Shown here: positions 35,416-44,939 of the stretch, piece after piece
Layout of the letters: each line of letters starts with the position of its first letter
Position numbering within the stretch: position 1 is the stretch's first letter
Assembly (NCBI RefSeq): GCF_900100165.1
Contig: NZ_FNEO01000003.1
Span: forward strand, 124,001 to 188,000
Reading direction: 5' to 3'
From: Flavobacterium glycines
GTDB taxonomy: Bacteria > Bacteroidota > Bacteroidia > Flavobacteriales > Flavobacteriaceae
DNA: 64,000 nucleotides
The notes under the pieces: model-generated
The model's input: the letters and a program-made list of their open reading frames with translations, nothing else
The model's database searches: none
Told to the model about the DNA's origin: nothing
Translations under genes and position numbers: made by a program

Positions 35416-36126
35416 TTAAGCTTTATTTTTAATTACCAAACGGAAACCTTCTCCATGAATATTTAAAATTTCAACATCTTCGTCTTGTTTTAAATATTTA
35501 CGCAATTTGGCAATATAAACATCCATACTTCTGGAAGTAAAATAATTGTCATCTCTCCAAATTTTAGTAAGAGCTAATTCTCTTGGCATCAAATCATTTT
35601 CATGAAGAATTAACATTTTTAATAATTCATTCTCTTTTGGAGAAAGTTTCACAGGCTCTTCACCGGCAAAACTTAAGAATCTTAATTTTGAATTCAAATG
35701 AAACTTACCAATTGTAAACTCAAAAGGAACCTGTTCTGCTTTTACATCCGAAGCTTTTCTTTGAATTATAGCTTTGATTTTCATCAATAGAACTTCGGAA
35801 TCAAAAGGCTTATTTAAATAATCATCTGCTCCGGCTTTATATCCTTTTAAAACATCTTCTTTCATTGATTTTGCAGTAAGAAAGATAATAGGCACTTCGG
35901 CATTTTTCTCTCTTATTTCTTTGGCTAATGTATAACCGTCTTTATACGGCATCATTACGTCCAAAATACATAAATCATAAGAATCTTTTTTAAACTTTTC
36001 AAAACCTTCCATTCCGTTCTTTGCCAAAGTAACATCAAAATCATTTAGCATTAAATAATCTTTTAGAACAGCTCCAAAATTCAAATCATCTTCTACTAAG
36101 AGAATCTTTTTATTTATACTTTCCAT
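35416..36126 (-). CDS. OmpR/PhoB-type response regulator
   Basis: 236 aa. Receiver domain with D13-D14, phosphoacceptor D56 (ILDVMMP) and K106 (LNKPF), then a winged-helix DNA-binding domain (about 135-232, LSPKENELLKMLILHEND and YFTSRSMDVYIAKLRKYL). It lies 3 nt after the sensor kinase stop, so the two are an operonic pair. Its regulon is unknown. Confidence 0.93.
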   Translation of the reverse strand: MESINKKILLVEDDLNFGAVLKDYLMLNDFDVTLAKNGMEGFEKFKKDSYDLCILDVMMPYKDGYTLAKEIREKNAEVPIIFLTAKSMKEDVLKGYKAGADDYLNKPFDSEVLLMKIKAIIQRKASDVKAEQVPFEFTIGKFHLNSKLRFLSFAGEEPVKLSPKENELLKMLILHENDLMPRELALTKIWRDDNYFTSRSMDVYIAKLRKYLKQDEDVEILNIHGEGFRLVIKNKA

Positions 36127-36129
36127 ATT

Positions 36130-37716
36130 CTAATTTATTAGGGGTAATTTTATAATGAAGGTACTTCCTTTTCCCTTTTCACTTTCTACATAAACTTGAC
36201 CGTTGTGGTCTTCAACAATTCTTTTTACATAAGCCAAACCTAAACCATGACCTTTAACATTATGTAAATCTCCTGTATGCTCGCGATAAAATTTCTCAAA
36301 AACCCTCTTCTGAGCTACCTTACTCATCCCTAGCCCCTGATCCTTTACCTTTATAAGAATCATATCTTTGATATTTTCAGTATAAATGTCAATCTGAGGT
36401 TCTTCCGGCGAATATTTTATTGCATTTTCTAAAATATTTACAATAACGTTAGTAAAATGAACTTCGTTAATTAAAACCGTGGTTCTTGCTGCTTCAAAAT
36501 GATTTCTTATCACTCCTCCTCTATCCTGCAAAATCAAATTTACATGTTCAATCGCATCGTAAATCACTTCTTCTACATTACTTGAACCTTTTTCTATATC
36601 TAATTCTTTCTTCTCTAATTTAGAAATTCGCAATACATTCTCAACCTGAGCATGCATTCGTTTATTCTCATCCCTAATCATCTGCAAATACCTATGAACC
36701 TTCTCCTTATCTTCTATAATCTTAGGGTTCTTAATAGCATCTAAAGCTAAATTAATGGTAGCGATAGGTGTTTTAAACTCATGGGTCATATTGTTAATAA
36801 AATCCGTCTTAATCTCCGATATCTGACGTTGACGAATTAACTGATTTAAGGCACTGGTATAAGCAATTAAAATAATTAACGTAAATACTATGGATAAGAT
36901 TGTAATACTTACTAATTCTGACAAAAGAAATCTCTTTTTGTGCGGAAAAGTAATTGACAATCGATACTTTTCATTCCCTTCATTGTCTGTCAATATTGGA
37001 ACAGAATAATTAGCATCCTTAATATAATGGAAACCATCCGATTTTATTTTCGTCTCTATTCCATTACTAAAAATCCCAAATTCAAATTTGGTATCAACAC
37101 CATATACTTCTAATTCTTTCTTAATTAATTTTTGTACCGTTTCCTTAGAAATTCTTTCTTCCAAAGGCATCGCCGATGCTATATCCTTAAAAAAGATTTC
37201 AAACTGAGCATTATCTAATATATCTAAACTACCTGATTTTTCAATTTTTACATCCGGCACTAAACTTTGCTGTAAGCTGGGTTTGTCAATTATATTATTA
37301 TTGTAAATCTCAGTTACTCTTTTTGAATTAAAATTTTTAAATCGTTCACTGCTGAACTTTTTATTGAACAAAGCTGAAGAAATATTATAATCTTCAGATA
37401 TAATACTATTTGAATAAACTATTGTCTTATTCGTTTTTGGATTCTTTTGAACATAATAAAACTCAGACAAATCATCTTTTCTGGGTACCTTTCCTGTACT
37501 GTCCTTATAACGATTGTATTTAGCATAAAAACTATAAGCCTCCTGTTTTTCAATTTTTTCAGCAACATTATCAATTACCTGAGTAACATGATAACCAAAC
37601 TGCTGATCATTATTTTTAAAAGAGGTATTAAACCAATACACCTGAACAAGTATTATCCCTATCAGGGACAAACTCATCAAAAGAACAAGAAATCTAAAAA
37701 ACAATTTATTCATCAA
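36130..37716 (-). CDS. membrane sensor histidine kinase, partner of the OmpR-type regulator
   Basis: 528 aa. A membrane segment at about 8-28, a long extracytoplasmic region (about 30-262) and a second segment (about 268-288). The HisKA phosphoacceptor is H312 in NNMTHEFKTPIA. The HATPase_c domain has NAIKYS, VKDQGLGMS and KGHGLGLAYV. The extracytoplasmic domain has no recognised motif. Two adjacent ATGs occur at the start (MMNK). Confidence 0.93.
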   Translation of the reverse strand: MMNKLFFRFLVLLMSLSLIGIILVQVYWFNTSFKNNDQQFGYHVTQVIDNVAEKIEKQEAYSFYAKYNRYKDSTGKVPRKDDLSEFYYVQKNPKTNKTIVYSNSIISEDYNISSALFNKKFSSERFKNFNSKRVTEIYNNNIIDKPSLQQSLVPDVKIEKSGSLDILDNAQFEIFFKDIASAMPLEERISKETVQKLIKKELEVYGVDTKFEFGIFSNGIETKIKSDGFHYIKDANYSVPILTDNEGNEKYRLSITFPHKKRFLLSELVSITILSIVFTLIILIAYTSALNQLIRQRQISEIKTDFINNMTHEFKTPIATINLALDAIKNPKIIEDKEKVHRYLQMIRDENKRMHAQVENVLRISKLEKKELDIEKGSSNVEEVIYDAIEHVNLILQDRGGVIRNHFEAARTTVLINEVHFTNVIVNILENAIKYSPEEPQIDIYTENIKDMILIKVKDQGLGMSKVAQKRVFEKFYREHTGDLHNVKGHGLGLAYVKRIVEDHNGQVYVESEKGKGSTFIIKLPLIN

Positions 37717-37784
37717 AACAAAATTAATATTTTAACATTATGTCTGATAATACATTAACCAAACATTAACATCTAGCACAACAA

Positions 37785-38369
37785 TTAACTAATCAGCAAA
37801 ATTTTAAGAAATTCATCCATTTTTTGCTTAGCCAAATCAATATTTAAATTTTCTATAACAAAATCACTCTTAGAAATTCGTTGCTCGTCTGTCCATTGTG
37901 CATTAATCCGATTTAAAACTTGTTCTCTTTTACTATTATCTCTTTCTAAAACTCTTGCAATTCTCTTTTCCAAAGGTGCTATTACGGTTATTATTACATC
38001 AAAATCGTTATAACTTCCACTTTCGAATAAAATAGCCGATTCATAAAACACCAAAGGCGATTCCAAATACCGTGTTAACCAATTTTTAAAATCCTCTTTA
38101 ACAGCAGGGTGCACAATGGCATTTAACTTTTTTAATTGTTCCGGATTATCAAAAACAATTTTAGCAAGTTTTGCTCTATTCAATAAATTATTCTCAAAAA
38201 TTTCAAGACCAAACTTTTCTTTAATTGCATCAATAATTTCCTGTTTCTGCATTACTTTTCTCCCTGCATCATCAGCAATGTAAACAGGATATCCAAGTGA
38301 AACCAAATAATTAGCAATTGTAGTTTTACCACTCCCTATACCACCTGTTAAACCTATAATTTTAGGCAT
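37785..38369 (-). CDS. coaE: dephospho-CoA kinase
   Basis: 194 aa. P-loop GLTGGIGSGKTT at residues 6-17, followed by the CoaE pattern VYIADDAGRKVM and AILFESGSYNDFD. It phosphorylates dephospho-CoA in the last step of CoA synthesis. The start is 2 nt after the glycosyltransferase stop on the same strand. coaBC lies a few kb away in the same strand run. Confidence 0.93.
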   Translation of the reverse strand: MPKIIGLTGGIGSGKTTIANYLVSLGYPVYIADDAGRKVMQKQEIIDAIKEKFGLEIFENNLLNRAKLAKIVFDNPEQLKKLNAIVHPAVKEDFKNWLTRYLESPLVFYESAILFESGSYNDFDVIITVIAPLEKRIARVLERDNSKREQVLNRINAQWTDEQRISKSDFVIENLNIDLAKQKMDEFLKILLIS

Positions 38370-38371
38370 AA

Positions 38372-39370
38372 TTAGACTTTAAAAAACATATTAGGAAAAG
38401 CTACTTCAGGCTTTTGTTTTAAAAGAATCACTTTATAATAGGATTCCATAAATCCAATCCCGTATCCTAAAAACTGCTTCCAAACTGCTGTTACCGACAA
38501 ATAACCTATTTTAATACTTTTATTTTGAAAACTGGAAACCAAAAAAATCACAAAAAAATAAACACAATACAATTTAGCTAAAAAATCGTAAGTAAACACC
38601 AACAAAGCAACAGAAAGTGCTAATCCAATGATAAATAATGAAGGAAAAAAGAAAGTTAACTTATTATACTGTGGATACCAACTATTTAAAATAGGACGGG
38701 CTTTACCAAATTTATTTACCTGAATCGAAAATTTATCCCAATCAATTCTCCTTTTATGATACACATAAGCTTTAGAAAAAAGTCTGGTTTCAAAACCTAA
38801 ATTCCATAATCGAATCGACAAATCAGGATCTTCACCGGGATGAATATTCCCAAAACCATTAGAAGCTTCAAATGCTTTACGAGAAATCCCCATATTAAAA
38901 CTTCGCGGTTGAAACTTTCCTATTTTTTCCGAACCGCCTCTTATTCCTCCTGTTGTCAGGAAAGAAGTCATAGCAAAATTTATTGCTTTTTGAATGTCCG
39001 AAAAACTGTCCAATGCTTTATCAGGACCACCAAAACAGTCTACATAATCTTCTTTTAAAGCCTTATCCACTTCTGTCAAATATTCAGACGGAATAATACA
39101 ATCCGAATCAAATATGATGAAATAATCGCCTTTAGCTTTTCTCATTCCATAGTTTCTGGAATCTCCGGGACCTGAATTTTCTTTGAAATAATAGGAGATG
39201 GCTAATTTGCTTACATATTGATTGACAACATCTTCGCATCTAACTGTAGAACCATCTTCTACAATCACAACTTCAAAATCTTCTTTATAATCTGATTTTG
39301 ACAAACTTTCCAAAAGTTCATCGACTTCGTCCGGACGATTATACACGGGAATAATCAAAGAAAAATACAT
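38372..39370 (-). CDS. family 2 glycosyltransferase with C-terminal membrane segments
   Basis: 332 aa. GT-A fold start MYFSLIIPVYNRPDEV, DSD metal-binding motif at 88-90 (IIFDSDC), and an EDPDLSIRL segment. About two hydrophobic helices near the C-terminus (SLFIIGLALSVALLVFTYDF and following) suggest inner-membrane association. Acceptor unknown; a role in cell-surface polysaccharide or lipid glycosylation is likely. It is the first gene of a run with coaE. Confidence 0.85.
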   Translation of the reverse strand: MYFSLIIPVYNRPDEVDELLESLSKSDYKEDFEVVIVEDGSTVRCEDVVNQYVSKLAISYYFKENSGPGDSRNYGMRKAKGDYFIIFDSDCIIPSEYLTEVDKALKEDYVDCFGGPDKALDSFSDIQKAINFAMTSFLTTGGIRGGSEKIGKFQPRSFNMGISRKAFEASNGFGNIHPGEDPDLSIRLWNLGFETRLFSKAYVYHKRRIDWDKFSIQVNKFGKARPILNSWYPQYNKLTFFFPSLFIIGLALSVALLVFTYDFLAKLYCVYFFVIFLVSSFQNKSIKIGYLSVTAVWKQFLGYGIGFMESYYKVILLKQKPEVAFPNMFFKV

Positions 39371-39417
39371 ATTCTTAAAAGCGGTATTAATTATACAATA
39401 TAAATGTAATATTTTAA

Positions 39418-39425
39418 CAAAGATA
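39418..39425 (-). promoter_or_regulatory. -7 box for the glycosyltransferase-coaE unit
   Basis: TATCTTTG on the minus strand, 47 nt before the ATG at 39370. It matches TAnnTTTG. Confidence 0.45.
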
Positions 39426-39436
39426 ACCTTTAATCA

Positions 39437-39490
39437 ATAATGCGCCTTAATTTTAAATGCTTTTATACATTTAAAATCAAGACGCATTAT
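39437..39490. repeat. 54-nt near-perfect hairpin between fabV and glycosyltransferase genes
   Basis: The two 23-nt arms (39437-39459 and 39468-39490) pair at 21 of 23 positions around an 8-nt loop. Neither side is followed by a T-run, so it is not an ordinary terminator. It lies upstream of the -7 box at 39418-39425. Confidence 0.65.
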
Positions 39491-39526
39491 CAAAAAAATT
39501 ATATTTTATTCTTTTTCGAAATAAAA

Positions 39527-40717
39527 TTAGGCGATACTTTCCACCTGAACCATTTCGTCAGCCTCAGCCTTATAATCTACTCCGGCTAAGTCAAAACCAA
39601 ATAAGTTATAGAAATCTTTTCTGTATCCTTCTAAATCTCCTATTTCTTCAAGATTTTCAGTTGTAGCCTGAGCCCATAACTCAGCCACCTGAGCCTGAAC
39701 ATCTTCGCGCATTTCCCAGTCATCAATACGGATTCTTCCTTTTTCGTCTACTGGTACTTCTCCACCTGTAAACAATCTTTGTTGGTATAAACGTTGGATT
39801 TGTTCAATACAACCTTCGTGAATTCCTTCCGCTTTCATTATTTTGTACAATAAAGAAATATACAATGGAATTACAGGAATTGCCGAACTTGCCTGAGTAA
39901 CCAAAGCTTTATTTACCGAAACATACGCTTTTCCGTTAATATCAGCCAAACTATCAGAAATAGTGAAAGCAGTAGCTTCTAAATGGTCTTTAGCACGTCC
40001 GATAGTTCCTTTTCTGTAAACCGCCTCAGTAACTGATGGCCCGATATAAGAATAAGCAACTGTAGTAGCTCCCGGAGCTAATAAATTTTCAGCTTTTAAA
40101 GCATCAATCCACATAGCCCAGTCTTCACCTCCCATTACGGCAATTGTATTTTCGATATCATCACCTGCACATGGTTCGATAGAAACCTCAGAAACTTTTC
40201 CTGTGTGGAAATCTACTGTTTTATTAGAAAAAGTTGCTCCGATAGGTTTTAAAACCGAACGGTGCGTAACTCCTGTATTTGGATTTGTACGAACAGGAGA
40301 AGCTAAACTGTAAATTACTAAATCAACCTGACCTAAATCCGCTTTAATCAAATCTAAAGTTTCTCTTTTTACTTCATTCGAAAAAGCATCTCCATTGATA
40401 CTTTTAGCATATAAACCAGCTTTATGAGCTTCTTTTTCGAAAGCAGCAGAATTGTACCAACCTGGTGAAGCCGTTTTTCCAGCCATAGGTGGTTTTTCAA
40501 AAAATACTCCAATAGTTGCTGCATCAGAACCAAAAGCGCTTGAAATTCTTGAAGCCAAACCAAAACCTGTAGAAGCACCAATTACCAGTACTTTCTTAGC
40601 GCCATCAATGGCTCCTTTTGATTTAACATACTCAATTTGATTTTTAACACTTTGCTCGCATCCAACCGGGTGTGCTGTCAAGCAAATAAATCCTCTCATT
40701 CTAGGTTCTATGATCAT
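39527..40717 (-). CDS. fabV: FabV-type enoyl-ACP/trans-2-enoyl-CoA reductase
   Basis: 396 aa. N-terminal NADH-binding segment VLVIGASTGFGLASR and the FabV catalytic Yx8K motif (Y234, K243) in YRKGTIGRAK. It carries out the last reduction of fatty-acid elongation. FabV is unrelated in inhibitor sensitivity to FabI and is resistant to triclosan in other bacteria. It is monocistronic or first in a run; upstream lies recN. Confidence 0.93.
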   Translation of the reverse strand: MIIEPRMRGFICLTAHPVGCEQSVKNQIEYVKSKGAIDGAKKVLVIGASTGFGLASRISSAFGSDAATIGVFFEKPPMAGKTASPGWYNSAAFEKEAHKAGLYAKSINGDAFSNEVKRETLDLIKADLGQVDLVIYSLASPVRTNPNTGVTHRSVLKPIGATFSNKTVDFHTGKVSEVSIEPCAGDDIENTIAVMGGEDWAMWIDALKAENLLAPGATTVAYSYIGPSVTEAVYRKGTIGRAKDHLEATAFTISDSLADINGKAYVSVNKALVTQASSAIPVIPLYISLLYKIMKAEGIHEGCIEQIQRLYQQRLFTGGEVPVDEKGRIRIDDWEMREDVQAQVAELWAQATTENLEEIGDLEGYRKDFYNLFGFDLAGVDYKAEADEMVQVESIA

Positions 40718-40819
40718 AGGGTATCAATATTATATTTTTATTTTTTTTTTAAGGCAAATAAAACAATGACTTTATCAAGAAAAAGCCATCATTTTGGTTG
40801 GCAAATATAGAGCATTTTT

Positions 40820-42472
40820 TTAGTTCAACAAGGCTTTTGCATGATTTAGAGCCGAATCTGAAACAATAGTTCCCGATAGCATTTGTGCAATTTCAACAAC
40901 ACGCTCTTCTTCTGATAGTAATTTTAATTCTGATTGGGTATCCTCGTCAATTGTTGATTTAAACACTTTAAAATGAGCATCACCTTTGGCAGCAATTTGT
41001 GGTAAATGTGTAATGGCAAATATCTGCATGGTCTTACTCATTTCCTTCATGATTTCTCCCATTTTTATAGCAATCTCTCCCGAAACTCCAGTGTCAATTT
41101 CGTCAAAAATCAAAGTTGGTAATTTTGAATATTGTGCCAAAATAGCTTTTACGGCCAACATAATTCGAGACATCTCCCCTCCCGAAGCCACTTTTTTCAG
41201 CAATCCAAAATCAGTTCCTTTATTAGCCGAAAACAAAAATTGCAATTCGTCTTTTCCATTAGAAAAATAGCTTTCACCTTGAGTTACTTCTATATTAAAA
41301 CGCGTATTAGGCATTCCTAAAGTCGCTAATATTTGAATCATTTTTTCAGATAAAACAGGAACTGCCTGAATTCTGTTATCATGAATGGTGGTAGCCAAAG
41401 CATTTAATGCTGACGTTTTTTCCTGAATAGCAGTATTCAAAAGCGCTATTTCTTCTTCAATATTTCCTAATTCAACAACTTCGTTTTCTAATTTAGCCTG
41501 GATAGCCAACAAATCGTCAACAGTTGCAACCTGATGCTTTTTTTGCAAATTATAAATCAATTGTAACTTTTGATTCGTTTGTTCCAATTGTTCCGGATCT
41601 GAAACAATTCTTTCCGAACAACGGTCCATTTCTGCTGAAATATCATCAAACTCGATTGCCAAACTTGTAATTCGTTCTAACAATTCCTGATATTCAGGAG
41701 CAAAAGAAGCTATTCTAGAAAGTGCATTTTTTATCTCTTTTAAATTACCGGAAATTCCGAATTGCTCCTCATTGGCAATTGCCAATGATTTATCTATTAC
41801 CTCTCTGATACTTTCAACATTATTGAGTTTTTCAAAAACACTTTCCAACTCTTCTTGCTCACCCATTTTTAATTGAGCTGCTTGCAATTCGTTCAGTAAA
41901 AAAGCATGATATTCTTGTTCTTTATTGACCTCACTTTGTTTTTTAATAAGCGAATTTAATTGGGTCTTATCTGATTTATAACTTTTAAGAAGTGATTGAT
42001 ACTCTGAAATAATTCCTGAATTTGCAGCAATAGCATCAATAATATCAAACTGTACATTTTCATCGGTAAGCTCTCTGGTTTGTTGTTGTGAATGAATATC
42101 AATCAAAAACAACCCTAAATCCTGCAATTCCTGAAGGTTAACAGGACTGTCATTAACAAAAGCACGCGATTTTCCAGACGGAAGAATTTCTCTTCTTATG
42201 ATGGTTTCATCTTCGTAATCCAAATCATTAGCTTCGAAAAAAGCTTTTAAATTGTATTTCGAAATATCAAATTGGGCTTCTATAATACATTTTTCTTCTT
42301 TATTTTTCAACGAAGTCAAATCGGCTCTTTTTCCTAAAACCAATCCTAAAGCGCCTAAAATTATGGACTTCCCTGCTCCTGTTTCACCAGTAATAATTGA
42401 AAATCCTTTAGAAAAATCAATAGTCAATCTCTCAATTAAAGCATAATTTTTTATTGATAGCGCAGTAATCAT
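40820..42472 (-). CDS. recN: DNA repair protein RecN
   Basis: 550 aa, SMC-like ATPase. Walker A GETGAGKSI near residue 30, a long coiled-coil middle (about 150-370), the signature SGGEMSRIML and Walker B PTLIFDEIDTGVSG. RecN acts in double-strand-break repair. It is 45 nt from the DUF4835 gene and part of the coaBC-DUF4835-recN order that I recall from other Bacteroidota. Confidence 0.95.
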   Translation of the reverse strand: MITALSIKNYALIERLTIDFSKGFSIITGETGAGKSIILGALGLVLGKRADLTSLKNKEEKCIIEAQFDISKYNLKAFFEANDLDYEDETIIRREILPSGKSRAFVNDSPVNLQELQDLGLFLIDIHSQQQTRELTDENVQFDIIDAIAANSGIISEYQSLLKSYKSDKTQLNSLIKKQSEVNKEQEYHAFLLNELQAAQLKMGEQEELESVFEKLNNVESIREVIDKSLAIANEEQFGISGNLKEIKNALSRIASFAPEYQELLERITSLAIEFDDISAEMDRCSERIVSDPEQLEQTNQKLQLIYNLQKKHQVATVDDLLAIQAKLENEVVELGNIEEEIALLNTAIQEKTSALNALATTIHDNRIQAVPVLSEKMIQILATLGMPNTRFNIEVTQGESYFSNGKDELQFLFSANKGTDFGLLKKVASGGEMSRIMLAVKAILAQYSKLPTLIFDEIDTGVSGEIAIKMGEIMKEMSKTMQIFAITHLPQIAAKGDAHFKVFKSTIDEDTQSELKLLSEEERVVEIAQMLSGTIVSDSALNHAKALLN

Positions 42473-42517
42473 TAAATAATATATTTATTATACGTTGTTA
42501 TGAAGTTATTAGAAAAT

Positions 42518-43402
42518 CTAAAATTTTAAACTAGCCCATTTACTTGAATTAATAGGCGAAATTTTGTTTAAATTATCAACTAAATCTGTAATGGTAATAT
42601 TGGGTCCACCAGTAAACACTGAAGTAATTTCATCTGATTTGGCATCAAAAAATACCCGGGTTAAATAAGCATTTGGTTTTGAATTATACAATTTATTCAA
42701 ACCTAATATAGCTGTTTTTACTTTTTCTTTGGCCGACTTTAAATTATCAGTCATTACATCCAATCCCTGATGGTAATCATATACTGTTTTTCTAATTTCA
42801 GAATAAGTTGGCGACAATAAATCATTGATTAAAAAATAACGATTTTGATTTCCATCTAACTGACTCCATCCTCTATAACTACTTTGTTGTGCAACGGTAG
42901 CGATAGTTTGAGCGATTTGGAAATTTTCATCTCCTCCTTTAAATTCAAAAGTATCTCTGTCTGCGCCTAAAATCACATAACTGTAAAAAGAAACTACCGA
43001 AACTAAATTAGACTGAAAAGTATTCGCATTAAACGTTAGATTTTCAAACTCAGCATAAGTAAAGCTAAAATCTTTATCATTAATATTTAAAACCGGGGTT
43101 TCGTAAGACGAATTAAAAACAGGACGTGACGATTGTACCTGAATTGTTGCTGTAAATTGATCCGAACTATGCGACATCAAAGTAATATACATGGAACAAT
43201 TTATCTTTTCCTGTTGCTTAAAAGCCTGACCTGTCCAATCGGTTTTATTTACAAATTCATTTAATGAAGTTTCTAGTGTTTTATAAATCTGCTGATTGGG
43301 ATTACCCATTTTTTGAGCATTAACCGTAACGGTACAATTCAATTGCTGTCCTTGAACAAAACCAAAGCTTAGTAACAAAAAAAAGGCAATTATCTTATTC
43401 AT
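42518..43402 (-). CDS. DUF4835-family periplasmic protein
   Basis: 294 aa. Signal peptide (MNKIIAFFLLLSFGFVQGQ). The rest (LNCTVTVNAQKMGNPNQQIY and following) matches the DUF4835 family of Bacteroidota. The start overlaps the coaBC stop by 8 nt, so the two are translationally coupled. Function unknown; it is expected in the periplasm. Confidence 0.85.
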   Translation of the reverse strand: MNKIIAFFLLLSFGFVQGQQLNCTVTVNAQKMGNPNQQIYKTLETSLNEFVNKTDWTGQAFKQQEKINCSMYITLMSHSSDQFTATIQVQSSRPVFNSSYETPVLNINDKDFSFTYAEFENLTFNANTFQSNLVSVVSFYSYVILGADRDTFEFKGGDENFQIAQTIATVAQQSSYRGWSQLDGNQNRYFLINDLLSPTYSEIRKTVYDYHQGLDVMTDNLKSAKEKVKTAILGLNKLYNSKPNAYLTRVFFDAKSDEITSVFTGGPNITITDLVDNLNKISPINSSKWASLKF

Positions 43403-44606
43403 AAAAATGAGCTATTACTTTATTTAAAATATCATCAGCAACCGCTTCTTTGGATTTTAATTCCATCGGTTCTATTTTAAAATCTTTATTAATAAAAGTA
43501 ACTTTGTTGGTCATTTTTTGGAAACCGGCACCTTCATCCTGTAAAGAATTTAAAACAATCAAATCTAAGTTTTTTTTCTGAATTTTAGCCTTTGCATTCT
43601 CAATTTCATTTTCAGTTTCCAATGCAAAACCAATTAAAAATTGCTGTTTTTTATTTTCTCCCAATGAAAATAAGATGTCTTTTGTTTTTTCGAGTTCGAT
43701 GACAAAATTTTCAGCGGCTTTTTTAATTTTTTGATTCGCTACATTTTTCGGTCTGTAATCAGCTACCGCTGCGGCAGCAATAGCCACATCAACTTCAGCA
43801 TAATATTGATGACAGGCATCGTACATTTCCTGAGCCGAAGTAACTTTAACAACCTGAATAAAAGAATGATTTACAACACAATGCGTAGGTCCGGAAATTA
43901 AAACAACAGAAGCACCTAAATTAGCCGCACTTTTTGCAATATCAAAACCCATTTTTCCCGAAGAATGATTTCCGATAAAACGAACAGGATCAATAGCTTC
44001 ATAAGTAGGCCCGGCAGTGATTAGTATTTTTTTTCCTTTCAAAGGCAATTTACTTTCTAGATCGGCTTCCAGAAAAGCAACAATATTCTCAGGTTCAGCC
44101 ATCCTCCCTTCACCAGATAAACCACTGGCTAATTCTCCGCTTTCAGCAGGAATTATAATGTTACCAAAATTTTCTAAAGCTTTAAAACTGGCTAAAGTTG
44201 AAGGATGTTTGTACATATCCAAATCCATTGCAGGCGCAAAATAAACCGGACATTTAGCTGAAAGATAAGTAGCAACAAGCAGATTATCACAAGTACCATT
44301 TGCCATTTTAGACAAGGTATTAGCTGTTGCGGGAGCAATAAGCATTAAATCTGCCCAAAGTCCCAATTCCACATGATTATTCCATTTTTCATCTTCATCG
44401 TCCTGATTAAAAAATGTGGAATAAACCGGGTTTTTAGATAAAGTAGATAATGTAAGTGGGGTTACAAAATCCTTAGAAGCAGGTGTCATTATCACTTGGA
44501 CATGTGCACCTGCTTTTATAAAAAGTCGTACTAAAGACGCTGTTTTATAGGCGGCAATTCCGCCAGAAACACCTAGCAAAATCTTTTTACCGCTTAAAAC
44601 TGACAT
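43395..44606 (-). CDS. coaBC: bifunctional phosphopantothenoylcysteine decarboxylase/synthetase
   Basis: 403 aa. CoaC half: flavoprotein fold with ILLGVSGGIAAYKT, the His and PATANT region (NHVELGLWADLMLIAPATANT is split over residues 77-97), and the active-site Cys in GTCDN. CoaB half (from about 190): LITAGPTYEAIDPVRFI and NHSSGKMG, the usual synthetase signatures. It makes 4-phosphopantetheine from 4-phosphopantothenate in CoA synthesis. It lies 6 nt after rpoZ. Confidence 0.95.
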   Translation of the reverse strand: MSVLSGKKILLGVSGGIAAYKTASLVRLFIKAGAHVQVIMTPASKDFVTPLTLSTLSKNPVYSTFFNQDDEDEKWNNHVELGLWADLMLIAPATANTLSKMANGTCDNLLVATYLSAKCPVYFAPAMDLDMYKHPSTLASFKALENFGNIIIPAESGELASGLSGEGRMAEPENIVAFLEADLESKLPLKGKKILITAGPTYEAIDPVRFIGNHSSGKMGFDIAKSAANLGASVVLISGPTHCVVNHSFIQVVKVTSAQEMYDACHQYYAEVDVAIAAAAVADYRPKNVANQKIKKAAENFVIELEKTKDILFSLGENKKQQFLIGFALETENEIENAKAKIQKKNLDLIVLNSLQDEGAGFQKMTNKVTFINKDFKIEPMELKSKEAVADDILNKVIAHFYE

Positions 44607-44612
44607 AGTATC

Positions 44613-44930
44613 TTATTTGTTTGATTCTCTGTGGTAAATTTTACCATCTAACCATTCCTGAACTGCTAATGCGTGTGGTTTTGGTAATTTTTCATAGAAT
44701 TTAGAAACCTCGATTTGTTCTTTGTTTTCAAAAACTTCTTCAAGACTATCATTATATGTAGCAAACTCTTCCAATTTTTCAGTCAATTCTTTTTTAATTT
44801 CAGAATTGATTTGGTTTGCTCTTTTAGCCATAATGGTAATTGCTTCATACACATTTCCAGTAGGTTGTTCAATAAGCGTTTTGTTATACGTTATTGTATT
44901 TACTGGAGCATTCGTCTTTTTTAAATCCAT
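44613..44930 (-). CDS. rpoZ: RNA polymerase omega subunit, Bacteroidota type
   Basis: 105 aa. The segment PTGNVYEAITIMAKRANQIN is the conserved omega/Rpb6 region. Bacteroidota omega proteins are longer than E. coli omega and have this C-terminal helical tail. Position between bamD and coaBC, with 9 and 6 nt spacing, is the usual Bacteroidota context. It helps assemble the RNA polymerase core. Confidence 0.88.
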   Translation of the reverse strand: MDLKKTNAPVNTITYNKTLIEQPTGNVYEAITIMAKRANQINSEIKKELTEKLEEFATYNDSLEEVFENKEQIEVSKFYEKLPKPHALAVQEWLDGKIYHRESNK

Positions 44931-44939
44931 GACTTATAT

